Shown here: in pieces, positions 8,792-17,705 of the stretch
How the letters are laid out: each line of letters starts with the position of its first letter
Numbering within the stretch: the first letter of the stretch is position 1
Source: Salipaludibacillus sp047795645
GTDB lineage: Bacteria; Bacillota; Bacilli; Bacillales; Salisediminibacteriaceae
DNA: 64,000 bases
Direction: 5' to 3'
Assembly (NCBI RefSeq): GCF_047795645.1
Contig: NZ_CP181045.1
Coordinates: forward strand, 5,084,001-5,148,000
Translations under genes and position numbers: made by a program
Notes under the pieces: generated by a model
Told to the model about the DNA's origin: nothing
Databases searched by the model: none
Seen by the model: only the letters and a program-made list of their open reading frames with translations

Positions 8792-9235
8792 TTGAACATT
8801 CTTGATCAACTTAATCAAGATTTAAAGGATGCGATGCGTAACAGAGATAAGCAACGTCTTTCGGTCATTCGATCAGTGAAATCTTCACTGCAGAATGAAT
8901 CGATCAATAAAGGCGAAGAGCTTACTGCTGATGAAATCTTAACGGTATTAAATCGTGAGATGAAGCAACGAAAAGAATCTCTCTATGAATTTAAAAAAGC
9001 AACACGTGAAGATCTTGTTGAAAAAACTAATACAGAAATTCAGCTACTTTCTGAATATATGCCATCACAACTATCTGATAATGAGCTGCAGCAAATCGTT
9101 AATGAGACAATGGATGAAGTTGGAGCAAAATCAAAATCAGATATAGGTAAGGTGATGGGTGCGATCATGCCTAAGGTAAAAGGTCGTGCTGATGGTTCCA
9201 GAGTGAAAGATATTGTCCATCAATCTTTAGCTTAA
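8792..9235 (+). CDS. yqeY: GatB/YqeY domain protein
   Basis: Protein of 147 aa formed wholly by the GatB/YqeY domain, which resembles the tRNA-binding tail of the GatB amidotransferase subunit. It starts at TTG 8792 (MNILDQLNQDLKDAMRNRDK) and shows the conserved helical N-half followed by SEYMPSQLSD and GKVMGAIMPKVKGRADGS. Its exact function is not established; a tRNA-related role is inferred from the domain. It follows rpsU and is followed by a terminator. Confidence 0.93.
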   Translation: MNILDQLNQDLKDAMRNRDKQRLSVIRSVKSSLQNESINKGEELTADEILTVLNREMKQRKESLYEFKKATREDLVEKTNTEIQLLSEYMPSQLSDNELQQIVNETMDEVGAKSKSDIGKVMGAIMPKVKGRADGSRVKDIVHQSLA

Positions 9236-9243
9236 ATAAATTA

Positions 9244-9270
9244 ACGCCTTGTTTTATACAAGGCGTTTTT
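9244..9270 (+). terminator. Terminator after yqeY
   Basis: Stem ACGCCTTG / CAAGGCGT with a 7-nt loop and T run, 8 bp after the yqeY stop. The rest of the 303-bp gap to 9539 holds a SigW-type promoter. Confidence 0.9.
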
Positions 9271-9456
9271 ATTTTGCTTAGCTGTATTTAGGAATTACTC
9301 AGTTGCAAAAAATACTAATAAGTAGAAGGTTTATCACCTCTATAGTTCTAGCAAATTTTTCATAAGGAATCCTCTTGAGTGAAATGATTGATAACTCATT
9401 TTGATTTCTTTTTTAAGGAATAAAAGGTAAAATGAAATCAAAAGGTTTGAAAAAAA

Positions 9457-9482
9457 TGAAACCTAGCTCTTATTTAAACGTA
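9457..9482 (+). promoter_or_regulatory. SigW-type promoter of the NfeD-floA operon
   Basis: TGAAAC at 9457-9462 and CGTA at 9479-9482 with exactly 16 bp between them, the canonical extracytoplasmic sigma W pattern. It lies about 57 bp before the start of the NfeD gene. The orthologous yqeZ-yqfA-yqfB operon of B. subtilis is a known SigW target, so cell-envelope stress control is likely. Confidence 0.85.
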
Positions 9483-9538
9483 TTCATATTATCGCAATAA
9501 TTTTAAAGTGACACCATTTTGAAAAGGAGGTTATAAAT

Positions 9539-10879
9539 TTGAAAAAGAACTTTCGAGTGATGGGTTACTCTTTGATGATGATACTGGCTTTTATGTTGTT
9601 GATATTCACACCGCCAGAAGCGAAGAGCGATGGCTCAGGTCAACTCGTTTATTATATTCCTTTAGAACAAACAGTGGAGCGAGGCTTAGAGGCATTTTTA
9701 AATCGTTCAATCCAAACTGCTGAAGAAGCAGGCGCTGACCAAATTGTGTTTGAAGTAAATACACCAGGTGGATATGTAGATGCAGCAGGAGATATTGCAA
9801 AACTAATTAGGGACGCAAACGCGCCGACTACAGCATTTATCGTTGGGGATGCATTGTCAGCAGGAGCTTATCTTTCTTTAAATGCGGATCAAATTGTTAT
9901 GACTCCTGGTACTGAAATGGGTTCTGCAGCAGTTATTGATGGGACAGGAAATGCTGCTGAGGATAAAGCGCAATCCGCTTGGCTAGGGAGTATGAGGAGC
10001 GCTGCAGATATAAATAACCGTGAACATCTTTACGCTTTAGCAATGGCTGATGCATCGATTGACTTGCCTGAATATGGCGCAGGAGAAGGCCATTTGCTTA
10101 CATTAACGAGTTCAGAAGCGTTAGAAGTTGGCTATGCAGAGGCTGTTGTTGAGAATCGAGCAGAACTTCTTGAGTTAATGAATATAGAAAATGCCACAGA
10201 GATAACAACAGAAGTTAGCTTTGCGGAGCAAATTGCTCGGTTTGTAACGAGTCCAATTGTCATACCTATTTTGCTTTCGATAGGTAGTCTAGGATTAGTT
10301 CTTGAACTTTATTCACCTGGATTTGGCATTCCGGGGATTATGGGTGCGTCATCGTTGCTTTTATACTTTTATGGGCACTTGGTTGCTGGATTTGCAGGGT
10401 GGGAAACGTTAATCTTGTTTGCAATAGGGGTGATTTTGCTTCTAGTGGAAATTTTTTCTCCAAGTTTTGGGATATTTGGAATTGTCGGGATTGGTGCGAT
10501 GATTGGCAGTCTTGTCATGAGCTCATATTCGACGGCAAATATGTTAATGTCCGTAGGAATAGCTATTATTGTGACAATAGTTGCTTCCGTGTTATTCTTT
10601 AAGTACGTAGGTTACTCTGGACCAATGCAACGAATAATTTTTACGGACCAAACAAAAACAGAATTAGGTTACGTCTCAAATGTTAATCGAGATGAGCTTA
10701 TGGGTGAGGTTGGCAAAACATTAACGATCCTTAGACCATCAGGAACAGCGGAATTAAATAATGAAAGACTTGACGTTGTCTCTGAGGGAGGATATATTGA
10801 ACAAGGAAAGAAAGTAAAAGTTATTTCCGTAGCGGGTTCACGAATTGTTGTTCGCGAAGTAACTGAAGGAAATGAATAG
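9539..10879 (+). CDS. yqeZ: NfeD-family membrane serine protease (YqeZ)
   Basis: Membrane protein of 446 aa. It has an N-terminal signal sequence, a ClpP-class serine protease domain with the nucleophile region GDALSAGAYLSLNAD (near residue 104), several transmembrane segments between about residues 235 and 360, and a C-terminal NfeD OB-fold (GEVGKTLTILRPSGTAEL). Such proteins pair with flotillins in membrane microdomains. It starts at TTG 9539, 8 nt after AAAGGAGG. It is the first gene of an operon with floA and yqfB and lies behind the SigW-type promoter. Confidence 0.92.
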   Translation: MKKNFRVMGYSLMMILAFMLLIFTPPEAKSDGSGQLVYYIPLEQTVERGLEAFLNRSIQTAEEAGADQIVFEVNTPGGYVDAAGDIAKLIRDANAPTTAFIVGDALSAGAYLSLNADQIVMTPGTEMGSAAVIDGTGNAAEDKAQSAWLGSMRSAADINNREHLYALAMADASIDLPEYGAGEGHLLTLTSSEALEVGYAEAVVENRAELLELMNIENATEITTEVSFAEQIARFVTSPIVIPILLSIGSLGLVLELYSPGFGIPGIMGASSLLLYFYGHLVAGFAGWETLILFAIGVILLLVEIFSPSFGIFGIVGIGAMIGSLVMSSYSTANMLMSVGIAIIVTIVASVLFFKYVGYSGPMQRIIFTDQTKTELGYVSNVNRDELMGEVGKTLTILRPSGTAELNNERLDVVSEGGYIEQGKKVKVISVAGSRIVVREVTEGNE

Positions 10880-10905
10880 TTGTATTAGAAAAAGGAGGAA
10901 GACAA

Positions 10906-11898
10906 ATGACAGATGAAATTTTTGTACTAATAATCATTGGTGTTGTGATAGTAGCTTTCGCAGTATTGTTCACATTTGTACCAGTAGCACTATGGATTTC
11001 AGCATGGGCTGCCGGAGTAAAAGTTGGGATTTTCCAACTAGTTGGGATGAGACTTCGAAGGGTTATTCCACATAGAGTAGTGAACCCATTGATTAAAGCA
11101 GTAAAAGCTGGTCTTGAACTTAACACGAACAAACTAGAGGGACATTACTTAGCAGGTGGTAACGTTGACCGCGTTGTAAACGCATTAATTGCGGCTCAAC
11201 GTGCTAATATTGATTTAACTTTCGAACGTGCAGCAGCTATTGATTTAGCAGGTCGTGACGTACTCGAAGCTGTGCAAATGAGTGTTAATCCGAAAGTGAT
11301 TGAAACACCATTTATTGCTGGTGTAGCAATGGACGGTATTGAAGTGAAAGCGAAAGCTAGAATTACTGTACGAGCTAATATTGACCGTCTCGTAGGTGGT
11401 GCTGGTGAAGAAACAATTATTGCTCGTGTTGGCGAAGGGATTGTTTCGACAATCGGTTCTGCACAAAATCACGCAGAAGTATTGGAAAATCCAGACATGA
11501 TCTCGCAAACCGTCTTGAAAAAAGGCTTGGATGCTGGAACAGCATTTGAGATTTTATCTATTGATATTGCTGATATTGATATCGGTAAAAATATTGGTGC
11601 AGGTCTTCAAACGGATCAGGCAGAAGCAGACAAGAAAATTGCTCAAGCTAAAGCCGAAGAACGTCGTGCAATGGCTGTAGCTGAAGAGCAAGAGATGAAG
11701 GCAAGAGTAGAAGAAATGCGGGCTAAAGTGGTTGAAGCTGAAGCTGAAGTACCAATGGCTATGTCAGATGCATTACGCTCTGGAAAGCTAGGAGTAATGG
11801 ATTATATGAATTTTAATAATGTCAAAGCTGATACAAACATGCGCGATTCGATTGGCAAAGCAACGAATGATAGTGATGATGATGATAAATCATACTGA
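10906..11898 (+). CDS. floA: Flotillin-like protein FloA
   Basis: SPFH-domain scaffold protein (330 aa) of membrane microdomains. A hydrophobic hairpin at the N-terminus (about residues 4-35) anchors it. The SPFH domain follows, with PFIAGVAMDGIEVKAKARIT and GAGEETIIARVGEGIVSTIG. The Ala/Glu-rich coiled coil comes near residues 240-290 (QAEADKKIAQAKAEERRAMA). AAAGGAGG precedes the ATG. It lies 26 bp behind the NfeD protease, the usual pair. An acidic DSDDDDKSY tail ends the protein. Confidence 0.96.
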   Translation: MTDEIFVLIIIGVVIVAFAVLFTFVPVALWISAWAAGVKVGIFQLVGMRLRRVIPHRVVNPLIKAVKAGLELNTNKLEGHYLAGGNVDRVVNALIAAQRANIDLTFERAAAIDLAGRDVLEAVQMSVNPKVIETPFIAGVAMDGIEVKAKARITVRANIDRLVGGAGEETIIARVGEGIVSTIGSAQNHAEVLENPDMISQTVLKKGLDAGTAFEILSIDIADIDIGKNIGAGLQTDQAEADKKIAQAKAEERRAMAVAEEQEMKARVEEMRAKVVEAEAEVPMAMSDALRSGKLGVMDYMNFNNVKADTNMRDSIGKATNDSDDDDKSY

Positions 11899-11950
11899 GA
11901 ATAAATGAGAGACTTCTCATTGTTCCTTTTAAGGAAAGGAGCGAACTGGA

Positions 11951-12475
11951 ATGGAAGGTTTGTTTGAATTAATCACGGAATCTCCGCTCCTTCTCTTTTT
12001 CATCATCGCTGCAATCATTAGCTTCTTTCGTAGTCGCGGTGGAGAGCAACAGGAAAAACAGTCTGGGGAGCCAAGTCAAGAGAGGCAATCTTCACAGCCT
12101 AAGCAGCAAACGAGAAAACAAGGATCGCCGGATATAGGAGTTGATTGGAAAGATATTTTCCGTCAAGAAACTGATCCGACGGAACGTCAACCGTCTGCTT
12201 CCAGACAAAGCAGGTCTGAATCGCCTGTATCATCATTTCCTAATGATGCTGAAGAAGAACTCAACCAATCCAATCGTGAACTTCACGAGCGGTATGAGCG
12301 GATAAAGAATCAAAAAGAAAGTACGATTGAAACTTCTCCAATCTTTAACAATGATTTAACGCTTCAAAAGAAAGATAAAATCAATTTAGATTTTAGCCAG
12401 GTATCGAAGAATGATGCTATTAAAGGTGTTATTTGGTCAGAGATACTTGGAAAACCAAAGGCAAGAAGAAAATAA
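11951..12475 (+). CDS. yqfB: YqfB-type protein, one transmembrane segment
   Basis: Protein of 174 aa with one hydrophobic segment near residues 11-24 (SPLLLFFIIAAIISFF), then a long polar, Gln/Ser-rich, probably disordered region and a short conserved-looking end (NDAIKGVIWSEILGKPKARRK). I assign the symbol from its position as third gene after floA. No enzymatic motif is visible and the function is unknown. The ribosome binding site AAGGAAAGGAG precedes ATG 11951 and a terminator follows. Membership of the same SigW operon suggests a role at the membrane microdomain. Confidence 0.7.
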   Translation: MEGLFELITESPLLLFFIIAAIISFFRSRGGEQQEKQSGEPSQERQSSQPKQQTRKQGSPDIGVDWKDIFRQETDPTERQPSASRQSRSESPVSSFPNDAEEELNQSNRELHERYERIKNQKESTIETSPIFNNDLTLQKKDKINLDFSQVSKNDAIKGVIWSEILGKPKARRK

Positions 12476-12485
12476 GATATTTTAG

Positions 12486-12514
12486 ACATGCACAGTATCC
12501 TGTGCATGTCTTTT
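12486..12514 (+). terminator. Terminator after yqfB
   Basis: Perfect 9-bp stem ACATGCACA / TGTGCATGT, 6-nt loop, then CTTTTT. A dispersed repeat element begins directly after it. Confidence 0.92.
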
Positions 12515-12516
12515 TG

Positions 12517-12615
12517 TACTTTAAGATTGTTTGACTTCGCTAAAGGATCAAAGTATAAGAAAAACTAAGGATTTCGCCACGAAGAACTTGACGACAAGCC
12601 TTAGTTTTTCTAATG
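12517..12615 (+). repeat. Dispersed double-hairpin element, copy A
   Basis: One of five related intergenic sequences of about 95 nt in the window (others near 27.0, 30.8, 51.8 and 55.7 kb). The 5' half has arms TACTTT / AAAGTA. The 3' half in this copy is closed by a perfect 11-bp palindrome AAAAACTAAGG / CCTTAGTTTTT. It lies behind yqfB and points the same way. Nothing in it looks coding. Confidence 0.85.
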
Positions 12616-12709
12616 CTGTCAAAAAGTAAATCCATCTGATTCAATATTATTCAGAATATAAATAAGAAGTCAAGATTGATCATATTTTTTATGTAACTAG
12701 CTTTTTTGG

Positions 12710-12738
12710 GTGATAGCCCTATAAAAGTCGTCATACAT
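12710..12738 (+). promoter_or_regulatory. SigE-like promoter before yqfC
   Basis: CATACATA at 12731-12738 resembles the sigma E -10 (CATACAHT). A weaker -35 (TGATAGC, 12710-12716) lies 14 bp upstream, the right spacing. yqfC is expressed under SigE in the B. subtilis mother cell, which supports the reading. Confidence 0.5.
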
Positions 12739-12760
12739 ATGAGGGGAGGGGAGGTTCAAT

Positions 12761-13042
12761 ATGAAACAATTCCAAACATGGATAAAGAGATGGATGGTAG
12801 ATCATATGGACTTGCCTGAAGATGTCGTCATGGATTTACCGAGATTAACAATGATTGGGCAAGTTCATCTATATATAGAAAATCATAAGGGTGTCGTACG
12901 ATTCACCAACAAAGAGTTGAGGTTAGCATTAAATGAAGGGCAACTCGTTATTACTGGCGAACAATTTGTGATTAAAACAATTTTACCAGAAGAAATGTTA
13001 CTTGAAGGTAGAATTCATCATATTTCTTACTTTGAAGAGTGA
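12761..13042 (+). CDS. yqfC: Sporulation protein YqfC
   Basis: Small protein (93 aa) of the YabP/YqfC family, begun by MKQFQTWIKRWM and containing DLPRLTMIGQVHLYIENHKG, typical of the family. It is made in the mother cell during sporulation and acts together with YqfD; the molecular role is not defined. A strong GGGGAGGGGAGG site precedes the start and a SigE-like promoter lies 23 bp upstream of the ATG. It is followed by yqfD after 29 bp. Confidence 0.9.
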   Translation: MKQFQTWIKRWMVDHMDLPEDVVMDLPRLTMIGQVHLYIENHKGVVRFTNKELRLALNEGQLVITGEQFVIKTILPEEMLLEGRIHHISYFEE

Positions 13043-13071
13043 TAAGAATACATGGTAAAGAGGGGATATAC

Positions 13072-14259
13072 ATGAAAAACTACTGGGCACAAAGATCAAC
13101 AGGTTATATTAACATGCGTGTAACAGGTGTAAGCGCAGAAGATTTTATTCAAGAATGCGCTAAAAAAGATATAGTGATTTGGGAGATTATTTATGAAGAA
13201 GAAAATGTATTTACTGCAAATATATTATTAGCAGATCTCTCGAAACTCAAAATATTGGCCAAGCATTTCCCGTGTAAAGTATCTTTTCTTGAAAAAAAAG
13301 GATTTCCATTTTTTTTAAATAAGATTTTACGTCGAAAAGGAATGGTAGCTGGGCTTATTGGTTTTTTGTTATTTTTGGTACTTCTTTCAAATATGGTCTG
13401 GGGAATTACCATAGAAGGTGCTTCTCCAGCGTTGGAGCATGAAATTGAATCAACCGTCAATGAGATGGGGATAAAAAAAGGAAGATTTCAATATTTTCTC
13501 CCTCCTCCTGAAATTATCCAACAAACTATTATGAATGAAATGAATGAAGTTACTTGGGTCGGAGTGACGAAACAAGGTGCTTCTTATCATTTTCAAATCG
13601 TAGAAAAAGAGGTTGTTGAAGAGAGTCCTCCTTCCACGCCTGGACATCTAATTGCGTCAAGGAAAGCAGTTATAAAGGATATGTTTGTTGATAAAGGAAA
13701 AGCGATGGTAAAGATGAATCAAGTTGTTGAAAAAGGTGATATTCTTGTATCAGGACTTATTGGCAAAGAAGATGATAAAAAGCAAATCTCAGCTGAGGGA
13801 AGTGTCGTAGGTGAGTTTTGGTATGGGGTTCAAGTTAGTGTACCACTTCATATGATGGTTGAGATGCTTACTGGTGAAATAAATAGAAAGCATTTACTTG
13901 GAATATGGAATTTAGATATACCGATTTGGGGTTGGAATTCATTGGACTCGGAAGAGACGTTTGAGGAAACATTCACAAAAGAATGGGAACCTTTTGGATT
14001 GACTTTTCCAATCAATTATCAGTATATAGATGAATATGAGTTAAAGACTTTAGATAGTGACAGACTAAAGACAGAAGCAGTTAAGATTGCAATTAAAGAG
14101 AGTGAAAAAAAGCTTCTCCAGCAATTTTCTGATAAGGCAGAAGTGATAGATGAAAAAGTTTTGCACCAGACCCTAGACGGTGGTAAAGTAAAGGTATCAT
14201 TACACTTTCGAATCATCGATGAAATCGCGGTAAAACAACCGATAATTCAAGGAGACTGA
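13072..14259 (+). CDS. yqfD: Sporulation protein YqfD
   Basis: Mother-cell sporulation membrane protein (395 aa). The soluble N-terminal part starts MKNYWAQRSTGYINMRVTG. One transmembrane segment near residues 92-110 (GLIGFLLFLVLLSNMVWG) is followed by a large extracytoplasmic portion with LIASRKAVIKDMFVDKGKA. I start it at ATG 13072, supported by AAGAGGGG at 13058-13065; the frame is open back to 13039, which would overlap yqfC. It pairs with yqfC, and phoH follows 5 bp later. Confidence 0.92.
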   Translation: MKNYWAQRSTGYINMRVTGVSAEDFIQECAKKDIVIWEIIYEEENVFTANILLADLSKLKILAKHFPCKVSFLEKKGFPFFLNKILRRKGMVAGLIGFLLFLVLLSNMVWGITIEGASPALEHEIESTVNEMGIKKGRFQYFLPPPEIIQQTIMNEMNEVTWVGVTKQGASYHFQIVEKEVVEESPPSTPGHLIASRKAVIKDMFVDKGKAMVKMNQVVEKGDILVSGLIGKEDDKKQISAEGSVVGEFWYGVQVSVPLHMMVEMLTGEINRKHLLGIWNLDIPIWGWNSLDSEETFEETFTKEWEPFGLTFPINYQYIDEYELKTLDSDRLKTEAVKIAIKESEKKLLQQFSDKAEVIDEKVLHQTLDGGKVKVSLHFRIIDEIAVKQPIIQGD

Positions 14260-14264
14260 GACGA

Positions 14265-15239
14265 TTGATAGAAAATAAACGAACGATTGAATTACCTATT
14301 CAAAATGCTAATGAGGTACAAGCTTTATTTGGTCCAAAAGATAAACATTTGTACCGGCTTGAAGAAGTGTACGCAACAAAGATTTTGACTAGAGGTGAAG
14401 AAGTTACGATCTTTGGCGATGATGAGACCATCGAAAAAGTCAAAGAGATCTTGGAAATGCTACTAAGATTAATACGAAATGGTGTTTCAGTAAAGGAAAG
14501 AGATATTTTATATGCTACACAATTATCAAATCGTGGCTTGTTAAATGAGATGGCTGATTTATATGAAGATAAAATTACAGTTACAGCAAAAGGAAAGCCA
14601 ATTTTAGCCAAAACTCTTGGCCAACGGCATTATGTTTCTGCGATCCGAAAGAATGACATTGTGCTCGGGATAGGTCCAGCTGGTACAGGAAAGACCTACT
14701 TAGCTGTCGTGTTGGCTGTTCACGCTCTCAAGGAAGGGCAAATAAAACGGATTGTATTAACAAGACCTGCAGTTGAAGCTGGCGAAAGTTTAGGGTTCCT
14801 TCCAGGAGATTTAAAAGAGAAAGTCGATCCCTATTTGCGTCCATTATATGATGCCCTTCACGATGTATTAGGTGTCGAACATACGGACCGCTTGATGGAA
14901 AGAGGTACAATTGAAATTGCTCCATTAGCTTATATGCGTGGAAGAACATTAGATGATTCGTTTGTTATTTTAGATGAGGCTCAAAATACGACTGCAGAGC
15001 AAATAAAAATGTTTTTGACAAGACTTGGATTTGGTTCAAAGATGGTCGTCACTGGAGATTTAACTCAAATTGATTTACCTAGAGGAAAGAATTCTGGTCT
15101 TAAAGTTGCCTTGAAAGTCCTAAAAGAAGTTGAAGGACTAGCGTTTATTCACCTAGAATCTTCAGATGTAGTTCGTCACACCCTCGTTCAACGAATTATA
15201 GATGCATATGAAAATGACGATAACCACTCGTCGCAATAA
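14265..15239 (+). CDS. phoH: PhoH-like ATPase
   Basis: Cytosolic P-loop protein of the PhoH family (324 aa), probably an RNA-related ATPase. An N-terminal region of about 120 residues contains a KH-like segment. Walker A is GPAGTGKT (near residue 137) and Walker B is FVILDEAQN, followed by TGDLTQIDLPRGKNSGL and the end motif VVRHTLVQRIIDAYE. The TTG start at 14265 has AAGGAGA 9 nt upstream. It commonly sits beside ybeY and era, as here, which ties it to ribosome or RNA quality control. Confidence 0.94.
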   Translation: MIENKRTIELPIQNANEVQALFGPKDKHLYRLEEVYATKILTRGEEVTIFGDDETIEKVKEILEMLLRLIRNGVSVKERDILYATQLSNRGLLNEMADLYEDKITVTAKGKPILAKTLGQRHYVSAIRKNDIVLGIGPAGTGKTYLAVVLAVHALKEGQIKRIVLTRPAVEAGESLGFLPGDLKEKVDPYLRPLYDALHDVLGVEHTDRLMERGTIEIAPLAYMRGRTLDDSFVILDEAQNTTAEQIKMFLTRLGFGSKMVVTGDLTQIDLPRGKNSGLKVALKVLKEVEGLAFIHLESSDVVRHTLVQRIIDAYENDDNHSSQ

Positions 15240-15398
15240 CTTAGTAAGTCATAAAAATGCTGTGGTTTCTTATCTTTTCGTACTGGTATTGGTATAGTCG
15301 GATGGAATAAAAACTATTTGGTATTTCTTCCGTAACGAATGTCAGTACCTGAGTTTTAAATAAGGATGCTAAGCTATTCATAATTGAGGTGGGGAATC

Positions 15399-17705
15399 AT
15401 GGCAAAAAGGTCGTCCATTGATCAACAAGCATGGTGGAAAAATCTAAAAAATCATCGGTATATTCGAGTTTTTTTATTTTTTGTATTAGGAATTGTTACA
15501 TATGGTTTATTAGTATCAAATATTATCCCAGATACGTTAGAAGTTGAGACTGGGGCTGTCTCAGAAACCGATATCCGATCTCCTTTAACCATTGAAAATA
15601 AAACGGAGACGGAGAGATTAAGGCAGGAAGCATTTGACTCAGTAGAACCTGTTTATTCGATGAGGGCTCGATATTCACAAAATCAAATTGAACGAATGCA
15701 AGAAGTATTTCATACGATTAAACAAGTTCAGGTAGAAGTACAGGAACGTGAAGATGAGATTGATCAAAAAGAAGAAGAATTAAGAGATTTAGAAGATGAA
15801 ATAGCAAGGGAACAATTACGAAATGAATCAGACGAAGAAGTAGAAGAGAATAGCGAAGATGAACTTATTGTGAACGAAGATGAAGAGACGATAAAAATTC
15901 CTGAAGAGATAACGGAGGAAAGGCAAATAGAACTGATCCGTGAATTGTTAGCGGAACAAACGAGTGAAAGTTTGTCAGATGAAACATTACAAACTTTGTT
16001 AAGAGCTTCTTTTGATGACTTACAAATGGTGCAAGAAACCACAACAAGTGCTGTTTATGACATCATGAATAGAGAAATTGATATGAATACAGTTGATCAA
16101 GCAAAAGATGAAGTAGAGAGAAAAGTGGGTTTATCAGCTGTTAGCCCTCAATTATCGAGGGCTATGGTAGAGATATCGAGATTTGGTGTGACAGCAAACT
16201 ATATGCTTGATGAAGAAGCGACAGTTGAAGCGAGAGAACTTGCTAGTGAATTTATAGAACCAGCTATGATAAGAGAAGGGCAACTTATTGTAGAAGAAGG
16301 ACAAGTCATCACTTCAGAATTGTATCAACAATTATCTCTTGTAGGATTAACAGAAGATATCAACATGATTTATCCTTATATCGGGCTTGCAATTATTGTT
16401 ATTTTACTAGTTTCTATGCTTGCGTATTATCTAAATGACGCGAAGACGACCCTGCAATCAAACAACACTCATCTGTTAATGTATACACTTATCTTTACAC
16501 TAACCTTGGTATTACTTAAGTTGGTCAGTATGATGCATGTACTAGGTCTAAATGGTATTACTTATATTGCCCCTGTAGCTATGGGGACAATATTAATAAC
16601 AACGCTAATACATTCGAGAGTTGCCTTATTTACTAGCATGGTCTTTGCAGTAATTGCGAGTATCATGTTTAATAGTCAAGGATCAGGCATAGTTGACTAT
16701 TCTCACGCGATTTTTGTGTTTTTCAGTGGTGTGTCAGGTGTATTTTTCTTGAATAAATCTCATCAAGTCATGAGGATGCTGCAAACGGGTATTTTTGTTT
16801 CTTTTATAAATGTATTAGTGGTAATTGCAATGATCATGTTGAAAAACGCCCAGTATGGATGGATTGAAATTGGATCAAATTTAGGATTTGCTGCTATGGC
16901 TGGATTTATCTCTGTCGTGTTAGCCATCGGGCTTTTACCATTTTTTGAAGCTGGATTTGGTATTTTATCAACGACAAAATTGATTGAACTATCTAATCCA
17001 AATCACCCGTTATTAAGGAAGATTTTATTAGAGGCACCAGGGACTTATCACCACAGTGTCATCGTTGCTAATTTAGCAGAAGGTGCATGCGAATCAATTG
17101 GAGCGAATGGATTGTTGGCTAGAGTGGGAGCCTATTACCATGACCTTGGTAAAACTCGACGTCCTCATTTCTTTATTGAAAATCAGCTGAAGATAGACAA
17201 TCCACATGATACAATTTCACCGAAACTGAGTAAAACGATTATTATCGCCCACCCATATGATGGTGCAGAATTATTAAAAAAACATAAACTTCCGAAAGAA
17301 TTAGTTGATATTGCAGAACAGCATCATGGAACAACTCTTCTGAAGTATTTTTACCACAAAGCAAAACAAGAATCTCCAGAGGAAGAAATACACGAAATTG
17401 ATTATCGGTATCCTGGTCCGCGGGCAAAAACAAAAGAATCTGCCATCGTTGGTATTGCAGATTCAGTAGAGGCAGCAGTAAGGTCAATGCAAAAGCCTAC
17501 GGAAGAAAAAATTGAATTACTTGTGCGAAAGATCGTGACAGATAGATTAGAGGACGGCCAATTTGATGAATGTGATTTGACATTAAAAGAACTAAGTATG
17601 GTCGCTACTTCTGTATGTGAAACACTACAGGGAACGTTCCATTCAAGAATTGAATACCCTGAGGGAGATATTCCAAAAGAAAAGAAAGAGGAGGTAAAAG
17701 AATGA
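15399..17705 (+). CDS. pgpH: Cyclic-di-AMP phosphodiesterase PgpH (YqfF, 7TM-HD family)
   Basis: Membrane protein of 768 aa that degrades c-di-AMP. The first transmembrane segment is near residues 24-42. An extracellular 7TM-HD domain follows, including a very acidic stretch near residues 110-180. Seven transmembrane segments run from about residue 325 to 530. The cytosolic HD domain carries PGTYHHSVIVA (near 546) and YYHDLGKTRRP (near 578). ATG 15399 follows GAGGTGGGG. Its stop overlaps the ybeY start by 4 bp. Confidence 0.95.
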   Translation: MAKRSSIDQQAWWKNLKNHRYIRVFLFFVLGIVTYGLLVSNIIPDTLEVETGAVSETDIRSPLTIENKTETERLRQEAFDSVEPVYSMRARYSQNQIERMQEVFHTIKQVQVEVQEREDEIDQKEEELRDLEDEIAREQLRNESDEEVEENSEDELIVNEDEETIKIPEEITEERQIELIRELLAEQTSESLSDETLQTLLRASFDDLQMVQETTTSAVYDIMNREIDMNTVDQAKDEVERKVGLSAVSPQLSRAMVEISRFGVTANYMLDEEATVEARELASEFIEPAMIREGQLIVEEGQVITSELYQQLSLVGLTEDINMIYPYIGLAIIVILLVSMLAYYLNDAKTTLQSNNTHLLMYTLIFTLTLVLLKLVSMMHVLGLNGITYIAPVAMGTILITTLIHSRVALFTSMVFAVIASIMFNSQGSGIVDYSHAIFVFFSGVSGVFFLNKSHQVMRMLQTGIFVSFINVLVVIAMIMLKNAQYGWIEIGSNLGFAAMAGFISVVLAIGLLPFFEAGFGILSTTKLIELSNPNHPLLRKILLEAPGTYHHSVIVANLAEGACESIGANGLLARVGAYYHDLGKTRRPHFFIENQLKIDNPHDTISPKLSKTIIIAHPYDGAELLKKHKLPKELVDIAEQHHGTTLLKYFYHKAKQESPEEEIHEIDYRYPGPRAKTKESAIVGIADSVEAAVRSMQKPTEEKIELLVRKIVTDRLEDGQFDECDLTLKELSMVATSVCETLQGTFHSRIEYPEGDIPKEKKEEVKE

